Below, piece by piece: positions 17,222 to 26,331 of a stretch of DNA of 64,000 nt. Each line of letters opens with the position of its first letter. Position 1 is the first letter of the stretch. The stretch comes from Streptomyces sp. XY006. Lineage in GTDB: Bacteria; Actinomycetota; Actinomycetes; Streptomycetales; Streptomycetaceae. The notes below the pieces were generated by a model. That model was not told where the DNA came from. It saw only the letters and a list, made by a program, of their open reading frames with translations, and did no database searches. Where the stretch lies: the NCBI RefSeq assembly GCF_002237655.1, contig NZ_NOKT01000003.1, forward strand, positions 296,370 through 360,369, written 5' to 3'. The position numbers and the translations under genes are program-made.

Positions 17222-17869
17222 GTGTCCCAGCTGCTGCGCGTGCAGAACTTCAACGTCTCGAGTGACGGCTACGGTGCCGGGGAGAACCAGAGCCTGGAGC
17301 GGCCCTTCGGTCATGCCGATCCCGGCGCGATGTTCGCCTGGGCCGGTGCCACGGCCAGCTGGCCCAACCGCACCGACCCCGGCGGCAGCCGCGGCCTCGA
17401 CGACTACCTGACGCGCGACTTCCACAACAACATCGGCGCCGAGATCATGGGCCGCAACAAGTTCAGCCCCCACCGCGGTCCGTGGCAGGACCACGCGTGG
17501 CAGGGCTGGTGGGGTGACAAGCCCCCCTTCCACACGCCGGTGTTCGTCATGACCCACCACGAGCGCCCCTCGTTCACGCTCTCCGACACCACGTTCCACT
17601 TCGTCGGCGGCGACCCGGCCGAGGTCCTGCGGCAGGCGCGCGAGGCGGCCGGCGGCAAGGACGTCCGGCTCGGCGGCGGGGCGGCCACCATCCGGGAGTT
17701 CCTCGACGCCGACCTGGTGGACACGCTGCACGTGGCGGTCTCGCCCGGCGTGGTCATCGGCTCCGGCTCACGGCTCTGGGAGTCCCCCGAGGAGCTGTTC
17801 GACCGCTTCCACTGCGATGTGGTACCGAGCCCGAGCGGGGTGGTCCACCACCTGTTCTGGCGGAAGTGA
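17222..17869 (+). CDS. Dihydrofolate reductase / RibD C-terminal family protein
   Basis: A 215-residue protein of the RibD-C/DHFR-like group. It shows the NADPH-binding pattern TLSDTTFHFVGG and DVRLGGGAATIREFLDADLVD, followed by the strand LHVAVSPGVVIGSGSRLW, as in many small Streptomyces reductases. GTG 17222 is preceded by AGGAGG at the right distance; the upstream frame is not needed. It probably reduces a small-molecule carbonyl or pteridine with NADPH. Stand-alone gene. Confidence 0.85.
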   Translation: MSQLLRVQNFNVSSDGYGAGENQSLERPFGHADPGAMFAWAGATASWPNRTDPGGSRGLDDYLTRDFHNNIGAEIMGRNKFSPHRGPWQDHAWQGWWGDKPPFHTPVFVMTHHERPSFTLSDTTFHFVGGDPAEVLRQAREAAGGKDVRLGGGAATIREFLDADLVDTLHVAVSPGVVIGSGSRLWESPEELFDRFHCDVVPSPSGVVHHLFWRK

Positions 17870-17871
17870 CG

Positions 17872-18156
17872 TCACGGCCCCGCCGGGGGGAGACGGGCCC
17901 CTCTGCTGTCCGCGACCCGTTTGACGTCGCGCAGGGACTCGGTGAGCCGCAGGGCCAGATAGCGCAGTTCCGTGCTCGTCGTGCGGCGTTCCGCGAGAAG
18001 TTCGCCGGCGTGGCCGAGGAGGGCGTCCGCCATGCCGAGGTGTACGTCCTCGACCTCGTCGGCGAGCCGCGACACGTACCCCGACCCGTCCCCCACCACA
18101 TAGCAGGGCTTGCCCTCCGGGCTGGTCCACGGCAGAAGCCGCCCCGCCTCGCTCAC
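17872..18156 (-). CDS. Small conserved protein of the XRE/DUF397 neighbourhood
   Basis: A 94-residue protein beginning with the motif LLPWTSPEGKPCYVVGDG, followed by a helical acidic/basic region (LADEVEDVHL, LRYLALRLTESLRDVKRV). I recognise it as a small protein found repeatedly in Streptomyces next to XRE-DUF5753 regulators, with no assigned function. GTG 18156 overlaps the stop of the upstream small ORF by 4 bases, so the two are coupled. Its stop is 2 bases from the stop of the convergent DHFR-like gene. Confidence 0.8.
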   Translation of the reverse strand: MSEAGRLLPWTSPEGKPCYVVGDGSGYVSRLADEVEDVHLGMADALLGHAGELLAERRTTSTELRYLALRLTESLRDVKRVADSRGARLPPAGP

Positions 18157-18365
18157 GCCGTCGCCCCCGTCGACAGGTAGGGCCGGACCAGCCGGTTGTC
18201 CTCGCCGCGCAGCGGCCGTACCTCGGGCCTGCTGACCGCCGGTTCGTCGGCGGCGTCGCGGCAGTACGGGCACGGGGGCGGCGCCTGGGTGCGCCGCCGT
18301 CGTCCGCGGGGAGGGAGCAGACGGCCGAGGAGCGGCTCCAGGGCTCGGGCGATGAGGTCCGTCAT
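18153..18365 (-). CDS. Small conserved protein with CPYC and RGEDNRLVRPY motifs
   Basis: A 70-residue protein: an amphipathic N-terminal helix (MTDLIARALEPLLGRLLPPR), a basic stretch, a CPYC pair and the C-terminal PLRGEDNRLVRPYL. This last block recurs in small Streptomyces proteins beside XRE/DUF397 genes. ATG 18365 starts the frame; the longer upstream frame is a shadow of the XRE gene. It is divergent from the XRE regulator with 130 bases between them and coupled to the following 94-residue gene. Function unknown; the CPYC pair could bind metal. Confidence 0.75.
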   Translation of the reverse strand: MTDLIARALEPLLGRLLPPRGRRRRTQAPPPCPYCRDAADEPAVSRPEVRPLRGEDNRLVRPYLSTGATA

Positions 18366-18495
18366 GTGTCTGTCTGCCTTCCGACCTGGGGTGACTGCGT
18401 TCTGTGCCGAATCACTCACAGAGTGGGGCCGGTGCTGGCTACGCTGCCAGGGGGTGGAGCTTGACATCGCGCTTGTCAAGAAGGGGAGTTGCCGC

Positions 18496-19320
18496 ATGGA
18501 CGCACGCCGTACGCCTCGAACACTGCGGGAGAAGTACGGGGAGGAACTGCGACTGAGGCGGAACGCTGCGCGGCTCACCCAGGAGGAACTGGGGGAGCAG
18601 GTCGTGTGTTCCTCCACGCTGATCAGCCACTTCGAGGCCGGGAGGCGGCTGCCGAAACCCGATGACGCCCGGCGGATCGATCGGGCGCTGGGGACGGACG
18701 GGTTCTTCGCGCGGTGGCTGGAGGACCTGGAGAACAAGTACGACCCCCGCTTCGCTGCCGCCGCCGAACTCGAACAACAGGCGGTGTTGATCCAGCAGTT
18801 CGCGCTGGCGTTGGTTCCCGGACTGCTGCAGACACCTGACTATGCCCGGGCTGTGTTCGCGGCCTACCGCCCCGACACGACACACCAGGAACTTGACAGG
18901 CAAGTTGTCATTCGAACAGAGCGTGCCCGCATCCTCGACGGGCCGGCGCCTCCGGTCGTCTGGACGCTTCTCGACGAGGCGGTGCTGCGACGTGCCGTCG
19001 GTGGACCGCAGGTCATGGCAGAACAACTGCGGAAGATCGCGGACTTGGCCGACGCACGGCGAATCCGGCTGCACGTCCTTCCGCACCGCGTCGGTGCGCA
19101 TCCGCTGATGGAGAGCCTGCTCACCCTGATGAGCTTCGAGGACTCCGCCCCGGTGGCCTATGTCGACGCGTTCCAAACCGGACGTCTGATGGACGATCCG
19201 GCGCTGGTGAGGGCCTGCCAGACGGCCTACGCTCTGGCCCTGAGCGACGCGTTGTCGCAGCAGGAGTCACTGGCCCTCGTCAGGTCGGCAGCAGAGGATC
19301 ACACCCATGATCAGCAGTGA
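18496..19320 (+). CDS. XRE-family regulator with DUF5753 domain (WhiJ-like)
   Basis: A 274-residue protein. Residues 18-75 are an XRE helix-turn-helix (LRLRRNAARLTQEELGEQVV, STLISHFEAGRRLP), and residues 90-265 are the DUF5753 domain (LVPGLLQTPDYARAVF, EQLRKIADLADARRIRLHVL). This is the WhiJ-like architecture found in dozens of copies per Streptomyces genome. It overlaps a DUF397 gene by 14 bases and is divergent from two small ORFs. By analogy to whiJ it may repress development or secondary metabolism until relieved by the DUF397 partner. Confidence 0.92.
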   Translation: MDARRTPRTLREKYGEELRLRRNAARLTQEELGEQVVCSSTLISHFEAGRRLPKPDDARRIDRALGTDGFFARWLEDLENKYDPRFAAAAELEQQAVLIQQFALALVPGLLQTPDYARAVFAAYRPDTTHQELDRQVVIRTERARILDGPAPPVVWTLLDEAVLRRAVGGPQVMAEQLRKIADLADARRIRLHVLPHRVGAHPLMESLLTLMSFEDSAPVAYVDAFQTGRLMDDPALVRACQTAYALALSDALSQQESLALVRSAAEDHTHDQQ

Positions 19321-19507
19321 GCACACCGGTTGGTTCAAGTCGAGCTACAGCGGCGGCAGCCAAGCCGAGTGCCTCGAAGTCGCCCCCGGCCGCACCACCG
19401 TCCCCGTCCGCGACAGCAAGAGCACCGACGGCCCGGCCCTGCACTTCTCCGCCGGAGGCTGGAGTGCCTTCGTGACCGCCATAAAGGAAGGCTGCATCAA
19501 GGGCTGA
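19307..19507 (+). CDS. DUF397 protein, partner of the XRE regulator
   Basis: A 66-residue DUF397 protein with the family pattern WFKSSYSGG, ECLEVA, VPVRDSKS and the C-terminal WSAFVTAIKEG. It starts inside the end of the XRE gene (14-base overlap), so translation is coupled. Members bind or modulate their WhiJ-like partner; this is known for a few pairs and inferred here. Confidence 0.93.
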   Translation: MISSEHTGWFKSSYSGGSQAECLEVAPGRTTVPVRDSKSTDGPALHFSAGGWSAFVTAIKEGCIKG

Positions 19508-19541
19508 CGCCGCTGTCACAGCCCACGGGTACGGTCGGATC

Positions 19542-21830
19542 ATGCCCAACCGGACGGGGAACTCCATCGCCGCAGAGGAGCCGAGGCGGCTCGCCGTGCT
19601 CGAAGGCGTGCTGGAGCGGATCACGTACGCCAACGAGGAGAACGGCTACACGGTGGCCCGGGTCGACACCGGCAGAGGCGGCGGCGATCTGCTCACGGTC
19701 GTCGGCGCGCTGCTCGGCGCCCAGGTCGGCGAGTCCCTGCGCATGGAGGGCCGCTGGGGCTCCCACCCGCAGTACGGCAAGCAGTTCCACGTGGAGAACT
19801 ACACGACGGTCCTGCCGGCCACGGTCCAGGGCATCCGCCGCTACCTCGGCTCCGGCCTGGTCAAGGGCATCGGCCCGGTCTTCGCCGACCGCATCACCCA
19901 GCACTTCGGCGTGGACACCCTGAAGATCATCGAGGAGGAGCCGAAGCGGCTCGTCGAGGTCCCCGGGCTGGGCCCCAAGCGCACCAAGAAGATCGCCGAC
20001 GCCTGGGAGGAGCAGAAGGCCATCAAGGAGGTCATGCTCTTCCTCCAGACGGTCGAGGTCTCCACGTCCATCGCCGTGCGCATCTACAAGAAGTACGGCG
20101 ACGCCTCGATCTCGGTGGTGAAGAACCAGCCCTACCGGCTGGCCGCCGACGTCTGGGGCATCGGCTTCCTCACCGCCGACAAGATCGCCCAGTCCGTCGG
20201 CATCCCGCACGACAGCCCCGAGCGGGTCAAGGCGGGCCTGCAGTACGCCCTGTCGCAGGCCACCGACCAGGGCAACTGCTACCTCCCCGAGGAGCGGCTG
20301 ATCGCCGACGCGGTGAAGCTGCTCCAGGTCGACACCGGCCTCGTCATCGAGTGCCTCGCGGAGCTGGCCGAGGTCCCCGAGGAGGGCGGCGACCCCGGGG
20401 TCGTCCGCGAGCAGGTCCCCGGCCCCGACGGCGGCCCGGAGCCGGTCACCGCCGTCTACCTCGTCCCCTTCCACCGCGCCGAACTCTCCCTCGCCGCCCA
20501 GCTGCTGCGTCTGCTGCGCACCGACGAGGACCGGATGCCGGGCTTCCGGACCGTCGCCTGGGACAAGGCGCTGCACTGGCTGAAGGGCCGCACGGGCACC
20601 GAGCTCGCCCCCGAGCAGGAAGCCGCCGTCAAGCTGGCGCTCAGCGAGAAGGTCGCCGTCCTCACCGGCGGCCCCGGCTGCGGCAAGTCCTTCACCGTCC
20701 GCTCGATCGTCGAGCTGGCCCGCGCCAAGAAGGCCAGGGTCGTGCTCGCCGCCCCCACCGGCCGGGCCGCCAAGCGCCTGTCCGAACTCACCGGCGCCGA
20801 GGCCTCCACGGTCCACCGGCTGCTGGAGCTCAAGCCCGGCGGCGACGCGGCCTACGACCGGGACCGCCCGCTCGACGCCGATCTGGTGGTCGTCGACGAG
20901 GCCTCCATGCTCGACCTGCTCCTCGCCAACAAGCTGGTCAAGGCCGTCCCGCCCGGGGCGCACCTGCTGTTCGTCGGAGACGTGGACCAGCTGCCCAGCG
21001 TCGGCGCGGGCGAGGTCCTGCGCGACCTCCTGGCCGACGGCAGCCCGATCCCCGCCGTCCGCCTCACCCGGGTCTTCCGCCAGGCCCAGCAGTCCGGCGT
21101 GGTGACCAACGCCCACCGCATCAACGCCGGGCAGCACCCCGTCACGGACGGCATGAAGGACTTCTTCCTCTTCGTCGAGGACGACACAGAGGCCGCCGGC
21201 CGGCTCACGGTGGACGTGGCCGCCCGGCGTATTCCGGCCAAGTTCGGGCTCGACCCGCGCCGGGACGTCCAGGTGCTCGCCCCCATGCACCGCGGCCCGG
21301 CCGGCGCGGGCACGCTGAACGGCCTGCTCCAGCAGGCCATCACCCCGGGCCGCCCCGACGTGCCCGAGAAGAGGCTCGGCGGCCGGGTCTTCCGCGTCGG
21401 CGACAAGGTCACCCAGATTCGCAACAATTACGAGAAGGGCAAGAACGGTGTCTTCAACGGCACCGTCGGCGTGGTCACCGCGCTCGACCCGGTCGACCAG
21501 CGCCTGACGGTGCTGACGGACGAGGACGAGGAGGTCCCCTACGACTTCGACGAGCTCGACGAGCTGGCGCACGCCTACGCCGTGACGATCCACCGCTCGC
21601 AGGGCAGCGAGTACCCGGCGGTCGTCATCCCGGTCACCACGGGCGCCTGGATGATGCTCCAGCGGAACCTGCTCTACACGGCCGTCACGCGGGCCAAGCG
21701 GCTGGTCGTCCTCGTCGGCTCGCGCAAGGCGATCGGCCAGGCGGTGCGCACGGTCTCGGCGGGCCGGCGGTGCACGGCACTCGACTTCCGGCTCGGCGCG
21801 CAGAAAAATGATCGATCAAACGAGTCGTGA
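19542..21830 (+). CDS. RecD2-type ATP-dependent 5'-3' DNA helicase
   Basis: A 762-residue SF1B helicase of the RecD2/TraA-like group, not part of a RecBCD complex. An N-terminal OB-like domain (LEGVLERITYANEENGYTV) and helix-hairpin-helix region (GIGPVFADRI, VPGLGPKRTKKIADAW) precede the motor. Walker A GGPGCGKS is at about residues 376-383, Walker B VVVDEAS near 450, and motif VI-type HRSQGSEYP near 684 with AVTRAK after it. RecD2 homologues act in DNA repair and replication-fork handling. ATG 19542; single gene. Confidence 0.92.
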   Translation: MPNRTGNSIAAEEPRRLAVLEGVLERITYANEENGYTVARVDTGRGGGDLLTVVGALLGAQVGESLRMEGRWGSHPQYGKQFHVENYTTVLPATVQGIRRYLGSGLVKGIGPVFADRITQHFGVDTLKIIEEEPKRLVEVPGLGPKRTKKIADAWEEQKAIKEVMLFLQTVEVSTSIAVRIYKKYGDASISVVKNQPYRLAADVWGIGFLTADKIAQSVGIPHDSPERVKAGLQYALSQATDQGNCYLPEERLIADAVKLLQVDTGLVIECLAELAEVPEEGGDPGVVREQVPGPDGGPEPVTAVYLVPFHRAELSLAAQLLRLLRTDEDRMPGFRTVAWDKALHWLKGRTGTELAPEQEAAVKLALSEKVAVLTGGPGCGKSFTVRSIVELARAKKARVVLAAPTGRAAKRLSELTGAEASTVHRLLELKPGGDAAYDRDRPLDADLVVVDEASMLDLLLANKLVKAVPPGAHLLFVGDVDQLPSVGAGEVLRDLLADGSPIPAVRLTRVFRQAQQSGVVTNAHRINAGQHPVTDGMKDFFLFVEDDTEAAGRLTVDVAARRIPAKFGLDPRRDVQVLAPMHRGPAGAGTLNGLLQQAITPGRPDVPEKRLGGRVFRVGDKVTQIRNNYEKGKNGVFNGTVGVVTALDPVDQRLTVLTDEDEEVPYDFDELDELAHAYAVTIHRSQGSEYPAVVIPVTTGAWMMLQRNLLYTAVTRAKRLVVLVGSRKAIGQAVRTVSAGRRCTALDFRLGAQKNDRSNES

Positions 21831-21880
21831 AGGTCACAGAGCACTTCCGGAAGGGGATCACAGGGGGCAGGATGAGCAAG

Positions 21881-21903
21881 TTGACGGCACTCAGTGCCGT
21901 CAA
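21881..21903. promoter_or_regulatory. Perfect 23-base palindrome upstream of citrate synthase
   Basis: Arms TTGACGGCACT (21881-21891) and AGTGCCGTCAA (21893-21903) are exact complements around one central C, 105 bases before the gltA start and 50 bases after the helicase stop. No T-run follows, which argues against a simple terminator. The left arm contains TTGACG, usable as a -35 box, so binding here could block a gltA promoter. Confidence 0.6.
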
Positions 21904-22008
21904 TAGGCCCGATGGTCGACCCCGAGTGCACTCTCCTGAGCCAAGTGGGGGATGGTAGAGACAGTCAGGGCACCTCGAAGATGAGGCACAACGTCGGTGA
22001 GGGAAGAC

Positions 22009-23298
22009 GTGAGCGACAACTCTGTAGTACTGCGGTACGGCGACGGCGAGTACACCTACCCGGTGATCGACAGCACCGTCGGTGACAAGGGCTTCGACAT
22101 CGGAAAGCTCCGCGCCCAGACCGGGCTGGTGACGCTGGACAGCGGTTACGGCAACACCGCCGCGTACAAATCCGCCATCACCTATCTGGACGGCGAAGCG
22201 GGCATCCTGCGGTATCGCGGCTACCCGATCGAGCAGCTGGCCGAGCGCTCCACCTTCCTGGAGGTCGCCTACCTGCTGATCAACGGCGAGCTGCCGACGG
22301 TCGACCAGCTCTCGGCGTTCAAGAACGACATCACGCAGCACACCCTGCTGCACGAGGACGTCAAGAACTTCTACAAGGGCTTCCCGCGCGACGCCCACCC
22401 GATGGCCATGCTGTCCTCGGTCGTCTCGGCGCTGTCCACGTTCTACCAGGACAGCCACAACCCGTTCGACGAGCGCCAGCGCAACCTCTCCACCATCCGC
22501 CTGCTCGCCAAGCTCCCGACGATCGCGGCGTACGCGTACAAGAAGTCGATCGGCCACCCGTTCGTCTACCCGCGCAACGACCTCGGCTACGTCGAGAACT
22601 TCCTGCGCATGACCTTCTCGGTCCCCGCGCAGGAGTACGAGCTCGACCCGACCGTGGTCGCCGCGCTCGACAAGCTGCTGATCCTGCACGCGGACCACGA
22701 GCAGAACTGCTCGACCTCCACGGTCCGCCTGGTCGGCTCCTCGCAGGCGAACATGTTCGCCTCCATCTCCGCCGGCATCAACGCGCTGTGGGGCCCGCTG
22801 CACGGCGGCGCCAACCAGTCCGTGCTGGAGATGCTGGAGGGCATCCGCGACTCCGGCGGTGACGTCGACTCCTTCATCCGCAAGGTGAAGAACAAGGAGG
22901 ACGGCGTCCGCCTGATGGGCTTCGGCCACCGGGTCTACAAGAACTTCGACCCGCGCGCCAAGATCATCAAGGCCGCCGCGCACGACGTGCTGTCCGCCCT
23001 CGGCAAGTCCGACGAGCTGCTGGACATCGCGCTGAAGCTGGAGGAGCACGCGCTCTCCGACGACTACTTCGTCTCGCGCAGCCTCTACCCGAACGTCGAC
23101 TTCTACACCGGCCTGATCTACCGGGCCATGGGCTTCCCGACCGAGATGTTCACGGTCCTGTTCGCCCTCGGCCGGCTGCCGGGCTGGATCGCCCAGTGGC
23201 ACGAGATGATCAAGGAGCCGGGCTCCCGCATCGGCCGTCCGCGCCAGATCTACACGGGCGTCGTCGAGCGCGACTTCGTCCCCGTCGAGGAGCGCTGA
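22009..23298 (+). CDS. gltA: Citrate synthase
   Basis: A 429-residue hexameric-type citrate synthase catalysing oxaloacetate plus acetyl-CoA to citrate in the TCA cycle. Catalytic residues are visible as His265 (HGGANQSVLEM), His307 (GFGHRVYKNFDPRAK) and Asp364 (NVDFYTGLIYRAMGFP), matching the E. coli enzyme numbering closely. GTG 22009 (MSDNSVVLRYGDGEY) has AGGG five bases upstream and gives the usual length; GTG 21997 in the same frame is an alternative. A G-U-tolerant hairpin at 23322-23355 follows. Confidence 0.96.
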   Translation: MSDNSVVLRYGDGEYTYPVIDSTVGDKGFDIGKLRAQTGLVTLDSGYGNTAAYKSAITYLDGEAGILRYRGYPIEQLAERSTFLEVAYLLINGELPTVDQLSAFKNDITQHTLLHEDVKNFYKGFPRDAHPMAMLSSVVSALSTFYQDSHNPFDERQRNLSTIRLLAKLPTIAAYAYKKSIGHPFVYPRNDLGYVENFLRMTFSVPAQEYELDPTVVAALDKLLILHADHEQNCSTSTVRLVGSSQANMFASISAGINALWGPLHGGANQSVLEMLEGIRDSGGDVDSFIRKVKNKEDGVRLMGFGHRVYKNFDPRAKIIKAAAHDVLSALGKSDELLDIALKLEEHALSDDYFVSRSLYPNVDFYTGLIYRAMGFPTEMFTVLFALGRLPGWIAQWHEMIKEPGSRIGRPRQIYTGVVERDFVPVEER

Positions 23299-23321
23299 GC
23301 CGCCGCACGCAGCAGTGCCTC

Positions 23322-23355
23322 GGGCCCCTGTATCCGCTTGTCGGATGCGGGGGCT
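23322..23355 (+). terminator. Terminator-like hairpin after citrate synthase
   Basis: GGGCCCCTGTATCC pairs with GGATGCGGGGGCTC (with a few G-U or mismatched positions) across an 8-base loop, starting 24 bases after the gltA stop. No T-run follows. Confidence 0.55.
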
Positions 23356-23380
23356 CTCGCGTGCTCCCTGTGCTCAGCGC

Positions 23381-23479
23381 AAAAAAGAAGGCGCCCCGGA
23401 GCGCCGGTCCCCCCACGGGCCGACGACCAGGGCGCCTTCCCAGTCCCGGTTCGGATTCCCCCCACGGGATCCGGCCGGG
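23381..23479 (+). ncRNA. Candidate small RNA with two identical C6-loop hairpins
   Basis: Two hairpins carry the same loop-and-closing sequence TCCCCCCACGGG. The first has CGGTC/GGCCG (23405-23409, 23418-23422) inside an outer GAAGGCGCCC/GGGCGCCTTC stem (23387-23396, 23430-23439). The second has GGATTC/GGATCC (23453-23458, 23467-23472) with outer CCCGG/CCGGG (23445-23449, 23475-23479). Paired C6-loop hairpins are the hallmark of actinobacterial 6C-type RNA. On the opposite strand the outer stem is followed by six T, so this region could instead end a leftward transcript. I recall an S. coelicolor small RNA named for this citrate synthase locus (scr2736), unverified. Confidence 0.6.
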
Positions 23480-23614
23480 CGTCTGTGAGGACAGCGCCTG
23501 AACCGCTGTTGAGCGAAACGAGCAGAACTCGCCGTACTGCTGGTGAGTGCGATCTGCCGGGACAGCGCACGCCCGGGAGGGCCGCTCAAAGCTTCCCGGT
23601 GTACGTGCCCCGGC

Positions 23615-23690
23615 AACGCATCTCTGGAGAAGTCCCCCAAGACATCTCCAGATGTCAGGTGGCGCCCCCCAAGACGCTCCCTGACATCGT
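23615..23690 (+). ncRNA. Second candidate C-loop RNA (6C-like), two adjacent hairpins
   Basis: Hairpin A pairs CATCT(C)TGGAGA (23619-23630) with TCTCCAGATG (23645-23654) around a loop with CCCCCAAGAC. Hairpin B pairs GTCAGG (23654-23659) with CCTGAC (23680-23685), inner GGCG with CGCT, around the loop CCCCCCAAGA. The two loops share CCCCCAAGAC and the hairpins abut, as in 6C RNA. C-run loops appear only if read on the + strand. A third stem, CTCTTGCG/CGCAAGAG (23747-23754, 23770-23777), lies downstream and could terminate it. Confidence 0.6.
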
Positions 23691-23911
23691 CAACTTAGAC
23701 CTTCGAACCCCTTCGATGGTTACGTTCACATCACTGTGATCTGCGTCTCTTGCGTATGTCCGTTAGATGCGCAAGAGCCCGGTTATGCCGTTCGGGGCTC
23801 AAGCGTAAGGATGATGCGCGAGCCTTGTGAAGAGCTTATGTGAGCCGGGCCCGGGACTCCAGAGGAGCTCATATCGCGTTCGCCGCGAACTTAGGGAGAT
23901 TTGGGGCGACT

Positions 23912-26158
23912 TCACCGGAATGTCCGCAGTCGGAGGCTGTTCGTCACGACGAAGACGGACGAGAAGGCCATCGCGGCCCCCGCGATCATGGGGTTCAGCA
24001 GCCCGGCGGCGGCCAGCGGCAGCGCGGCCACGTTGTAGCCGAAGGCCCAGACGAGGTTGCCCTTGATCGTGGCGAGCGTCCGCCGGGACAGCCGGATCGC
24101 GTCCGCGGCCACCCGCAGGTCGCCGCGGACCAGCGTCAGATCGCCCGCCTCGATCGCCGCGTCCGCGCCGGTGCCCAGGGCCAGGCCCAGATCGGCGGTG
24201 GCCAGTGCCGCGGCGTCGTTGACGCCGTCGCCGACCATGGCCACGACCCGCCCCTCGGCCTGCAGCCGCCGCACGGCCGCGACCTTGTCCTCGGGCAGCA
24301 CCTCCGCGACCACCCGGTCGATGCCCACGCGCTCGGCGACGGCCTCGGCCACCGTCCGGTTGTCCCCGGTCAGCAGCACCGGCGTGAGCCCCAGCGCGCG
24401 CAGGTCCCGCACCGCCTCGGCGCTGGTCTCCTTGACCGCGTCCGCCACGGCCAGCACGGCCCGTGCCGTGCCGTCCCAGCCGGCCAGTACGGCCGTGTGC
24501 CCGGACCGCTCGGCCTCCTCGCGCGCGCGGGCCAGCTCCGGCGGCACGGCGTCGAACAGCCGCCCCACGGCGACCGCACGGTCCTCCACACGCCCGCGTA
24601 CGCCCCGCCCCGGGACGTTCTCGAAGTCCGCGACCTCCGGGAGCCGTCCGGCCCTCTCCTCGGCGCCCAGGGCGATCGCCCGGGCCACGGGGTGCTCGGA
24701 GGCGTGCTCGACGGCTCCCGCGAGCCGCAGCACCTCCTTCTCGTCGGCCCCCTCGGCGAGGTGGACCTCCTGGAGCGTCATCCGGCCCGTGGTGACCGTG
24801 CCCGTCTTGTCCAGGACGACCGTGTCGATCCGGCGCGTGGACTCCAGCACCTCCGGGCCCTTGATGAGGATGCCGAGCTGGGCGCCCCGGCCGGTGCCGA
24901 CCATGAGCGCGGTGGGCGTGGCCAGGCCCAGTGCGCACGGGCAGGCGATGATCAGCACCGCGACGGCCGCCGTGAACGCGGCGACTCCGTCACCGGTGAG
25001 CCCCAGCCACGTCCCGGCCGTGGCGGCGGCGATCAGCAGCACGACCGGCACGAAGATCCCGGAGATCCGGTCGGCGAGCCGCTGCACCTCGGCCTTGCCG
25101 TTCTGCGCGTCCTCCACCAGCTTCGCCATCCGCGCCAGCTGCGTGTCGGCGCCGACCCGGGTGGCCTGAACGACGAGCCGGCCGCCCGCGTTGACCGTCG
25201 CGCCGGTGACCGTGTCCCCGGCGCTCACGTCCACCGGCACGGACTCGCCGGTCAGCATGGAGGCGTCCACGGCGGAGGCGCCCTCGACGACCGTGCCGTC
25301 GGTGGCGATCTTCTCGCCGGGCCGTACGACGAACCGGTCGCCGACGGCCAGCCGCTGCGCCGGGATCCGCACCTCGCGCCCGCCCCGCAGGACGGCGACG
25401 TCCTTGGCGCCCAGCTCCATCAGGGCGCGCAGGGCCGCTCCGGCGCGGCGCTTGGAGCGCGCCTCCAGATAGCGGCCCAGCAGGATGAACGCCGTGACGC
25501 CGGAGGCCACCTCCAGGTAGATCGAGGAGGCGCCGTCGCCGCGCGAGACCGTGAGCTCGAAGGGGTGCCGCATGCCGGGCATGCCCGCGTCGCCGAGGAA
25601 CAGCGCCCACAGGGACCAGCCGAACGCGGCCAGCGTGCCCAGGGAGACCAGCGTGTCCATGGTCGCGGCGCCGTGCCGGGCGTTCGTCCAGGCCGCACGG
25701 TGGAACGGCGCCCCGCCCCAGACGACGACCGGCGCGGCGAGGGTGAGCGAGAGCCACTGCCAGTTGTCGAACTGCAGGGCCGGGACCATGGCCAGGAGGA
25801 CGACCGGGACGGCGAGGGCGACGGAGCCGAGCAGCCGCCGGCGCAGCGCGGACAGCTCGGGGTCCCGCTCCGCCGCGTCCCGCGCGGGCTCCTCCTCGGG
25901 CGGGGGCGCGGGCTCCTCGGCGGTGTACCCGGTCTTCACCACGGTGGCGATCAGATCGGCGACCTCGACGCCCTCGGGGTAGGTGACCCGGGCCTTCTCC
26001 GTCGCGTAGTTCACCGTGGCGGTGACGCCGTCCATGCGGTTGAGCTTCTTCTCGACGCGGGCCGCGCAGGAGGCGCAGGTCATCCCGCCGATGAGCAGCT
26101 CGACCTCGGCGACCGCGGGCTCGCGGCCGGCCGGCGCCGTTGCGGTGGTGCTGGTCAT
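23912..26158 (-). CDS. copA: Copper-translocating P-type ATPase
   Basis: A 748-residue P1B-type ATPase exporting Cu(I). Residues 20-85 form one heavy-metal-associated domain with GMTCASC (Cys28, Cys31). The membrane ion site CPC lies in [12 protein letters not shown] near residue 406, the phosphorylated Asp in DKTGTVTTG near 449, and the ATP-domain [12 protein letters not shown] block follows. Eight membrane segments are expected. ATG 26158. It is downstream of copZ on the same strand (173-base gap), and the pair sits behind a CsoR-type operator, so it is probably induced by copper. Confidence 0.95.
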   Translation of the reverse strand: MTSTTATAPAGREPAVAEVELLIGGMTCASCAARVEKKLNRMDGVTATVNYATEKARVTYPEGVEVADLIATVVKTGYTAEEPAPPPEEEPARDAAERDPELSALRRRLLGSVALAVPVVLLAMVPALQFDNWQWLSLTLAAPVVVWGGAPFHRAAWTNARHGAATMDTLVSLGTLAAFGWSLWALFLGDAGMPGMRHPFELTVSRGDGASSIYLEVASGVTAFILLGRYLEARSKRRAGAALRALMELGAKDVAVLRGGREVRIPAQRLAVGDRFVVRPGEKIATDGTVVEGASAVDASMLTGESVPVDVSAGDTVTGATVNAGGRLVVQATRVGADTQLARMAKLVEDAQNGKAEVQRLADRISGIFVPVVLLIAAATAGTWLGLTGDGVAAFTAAVAVLIIACPCALGLATPTALMVGTGRGAQLGILIKGPEVLESTRRIDTVVLDKTGTVTTGRMTLQEVHLAEGADEKEVLRLAGAVEHASEHPVARAIALGAEERAGRLPEVADFENVPGRGVRGRVEDRAVAVGRLFDAVPPELARAREEAERSGHTAVLAGWDGTARAVLAVADAVKETSAEAVRDLRALGLTPVLLTGDNRTVAEAVAERVGIDRVVAEVLPEDKVAAVRRLQAEGRVVAMVGDGVNDAAALATADLGLALGTGADAAIEAGDLTLVRGDLRVAADAIRLSRRTLATIKGNLVWAFGYNVAALPLAAAGLLNPMIAGAAMAFSSVFVVTNSLRLRTFR

Positions 26159-26331
26159 GTCCTCACTCCAGGAGATGCGGGGCGCCCGGCAGACGGAACG
26201 GGCCGCACGGGCCGGGGCGGCGGCCGTACGGCCCGTACACGGGTACGAGTGCCGGGATCGGCACGTCTCAGACCTGATCCGTCACCGGGACGGGGCGACC
26301 GGGCGGAGCCGGGCCCGCCCGGTCCTTGCCG

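Larger units (their letters stand above)
23299..23911. other. 613-base gene-free stretch with RNA-like structure
   Basis: No frame here has a ribosome site and plausible codon use. It holds the gltA hairpin, both C-loop hairpin pairs, an 11-base inverted repeat ATCAC-T-GTGAT (23730-23740), the CTCTTGCG/CGCAAGAG stem and a GAGCCC/GGGCTC pair (from 23775 to about 23801). Density of exact stems is far above the neighbouring gaps. Confidence 0.7.
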
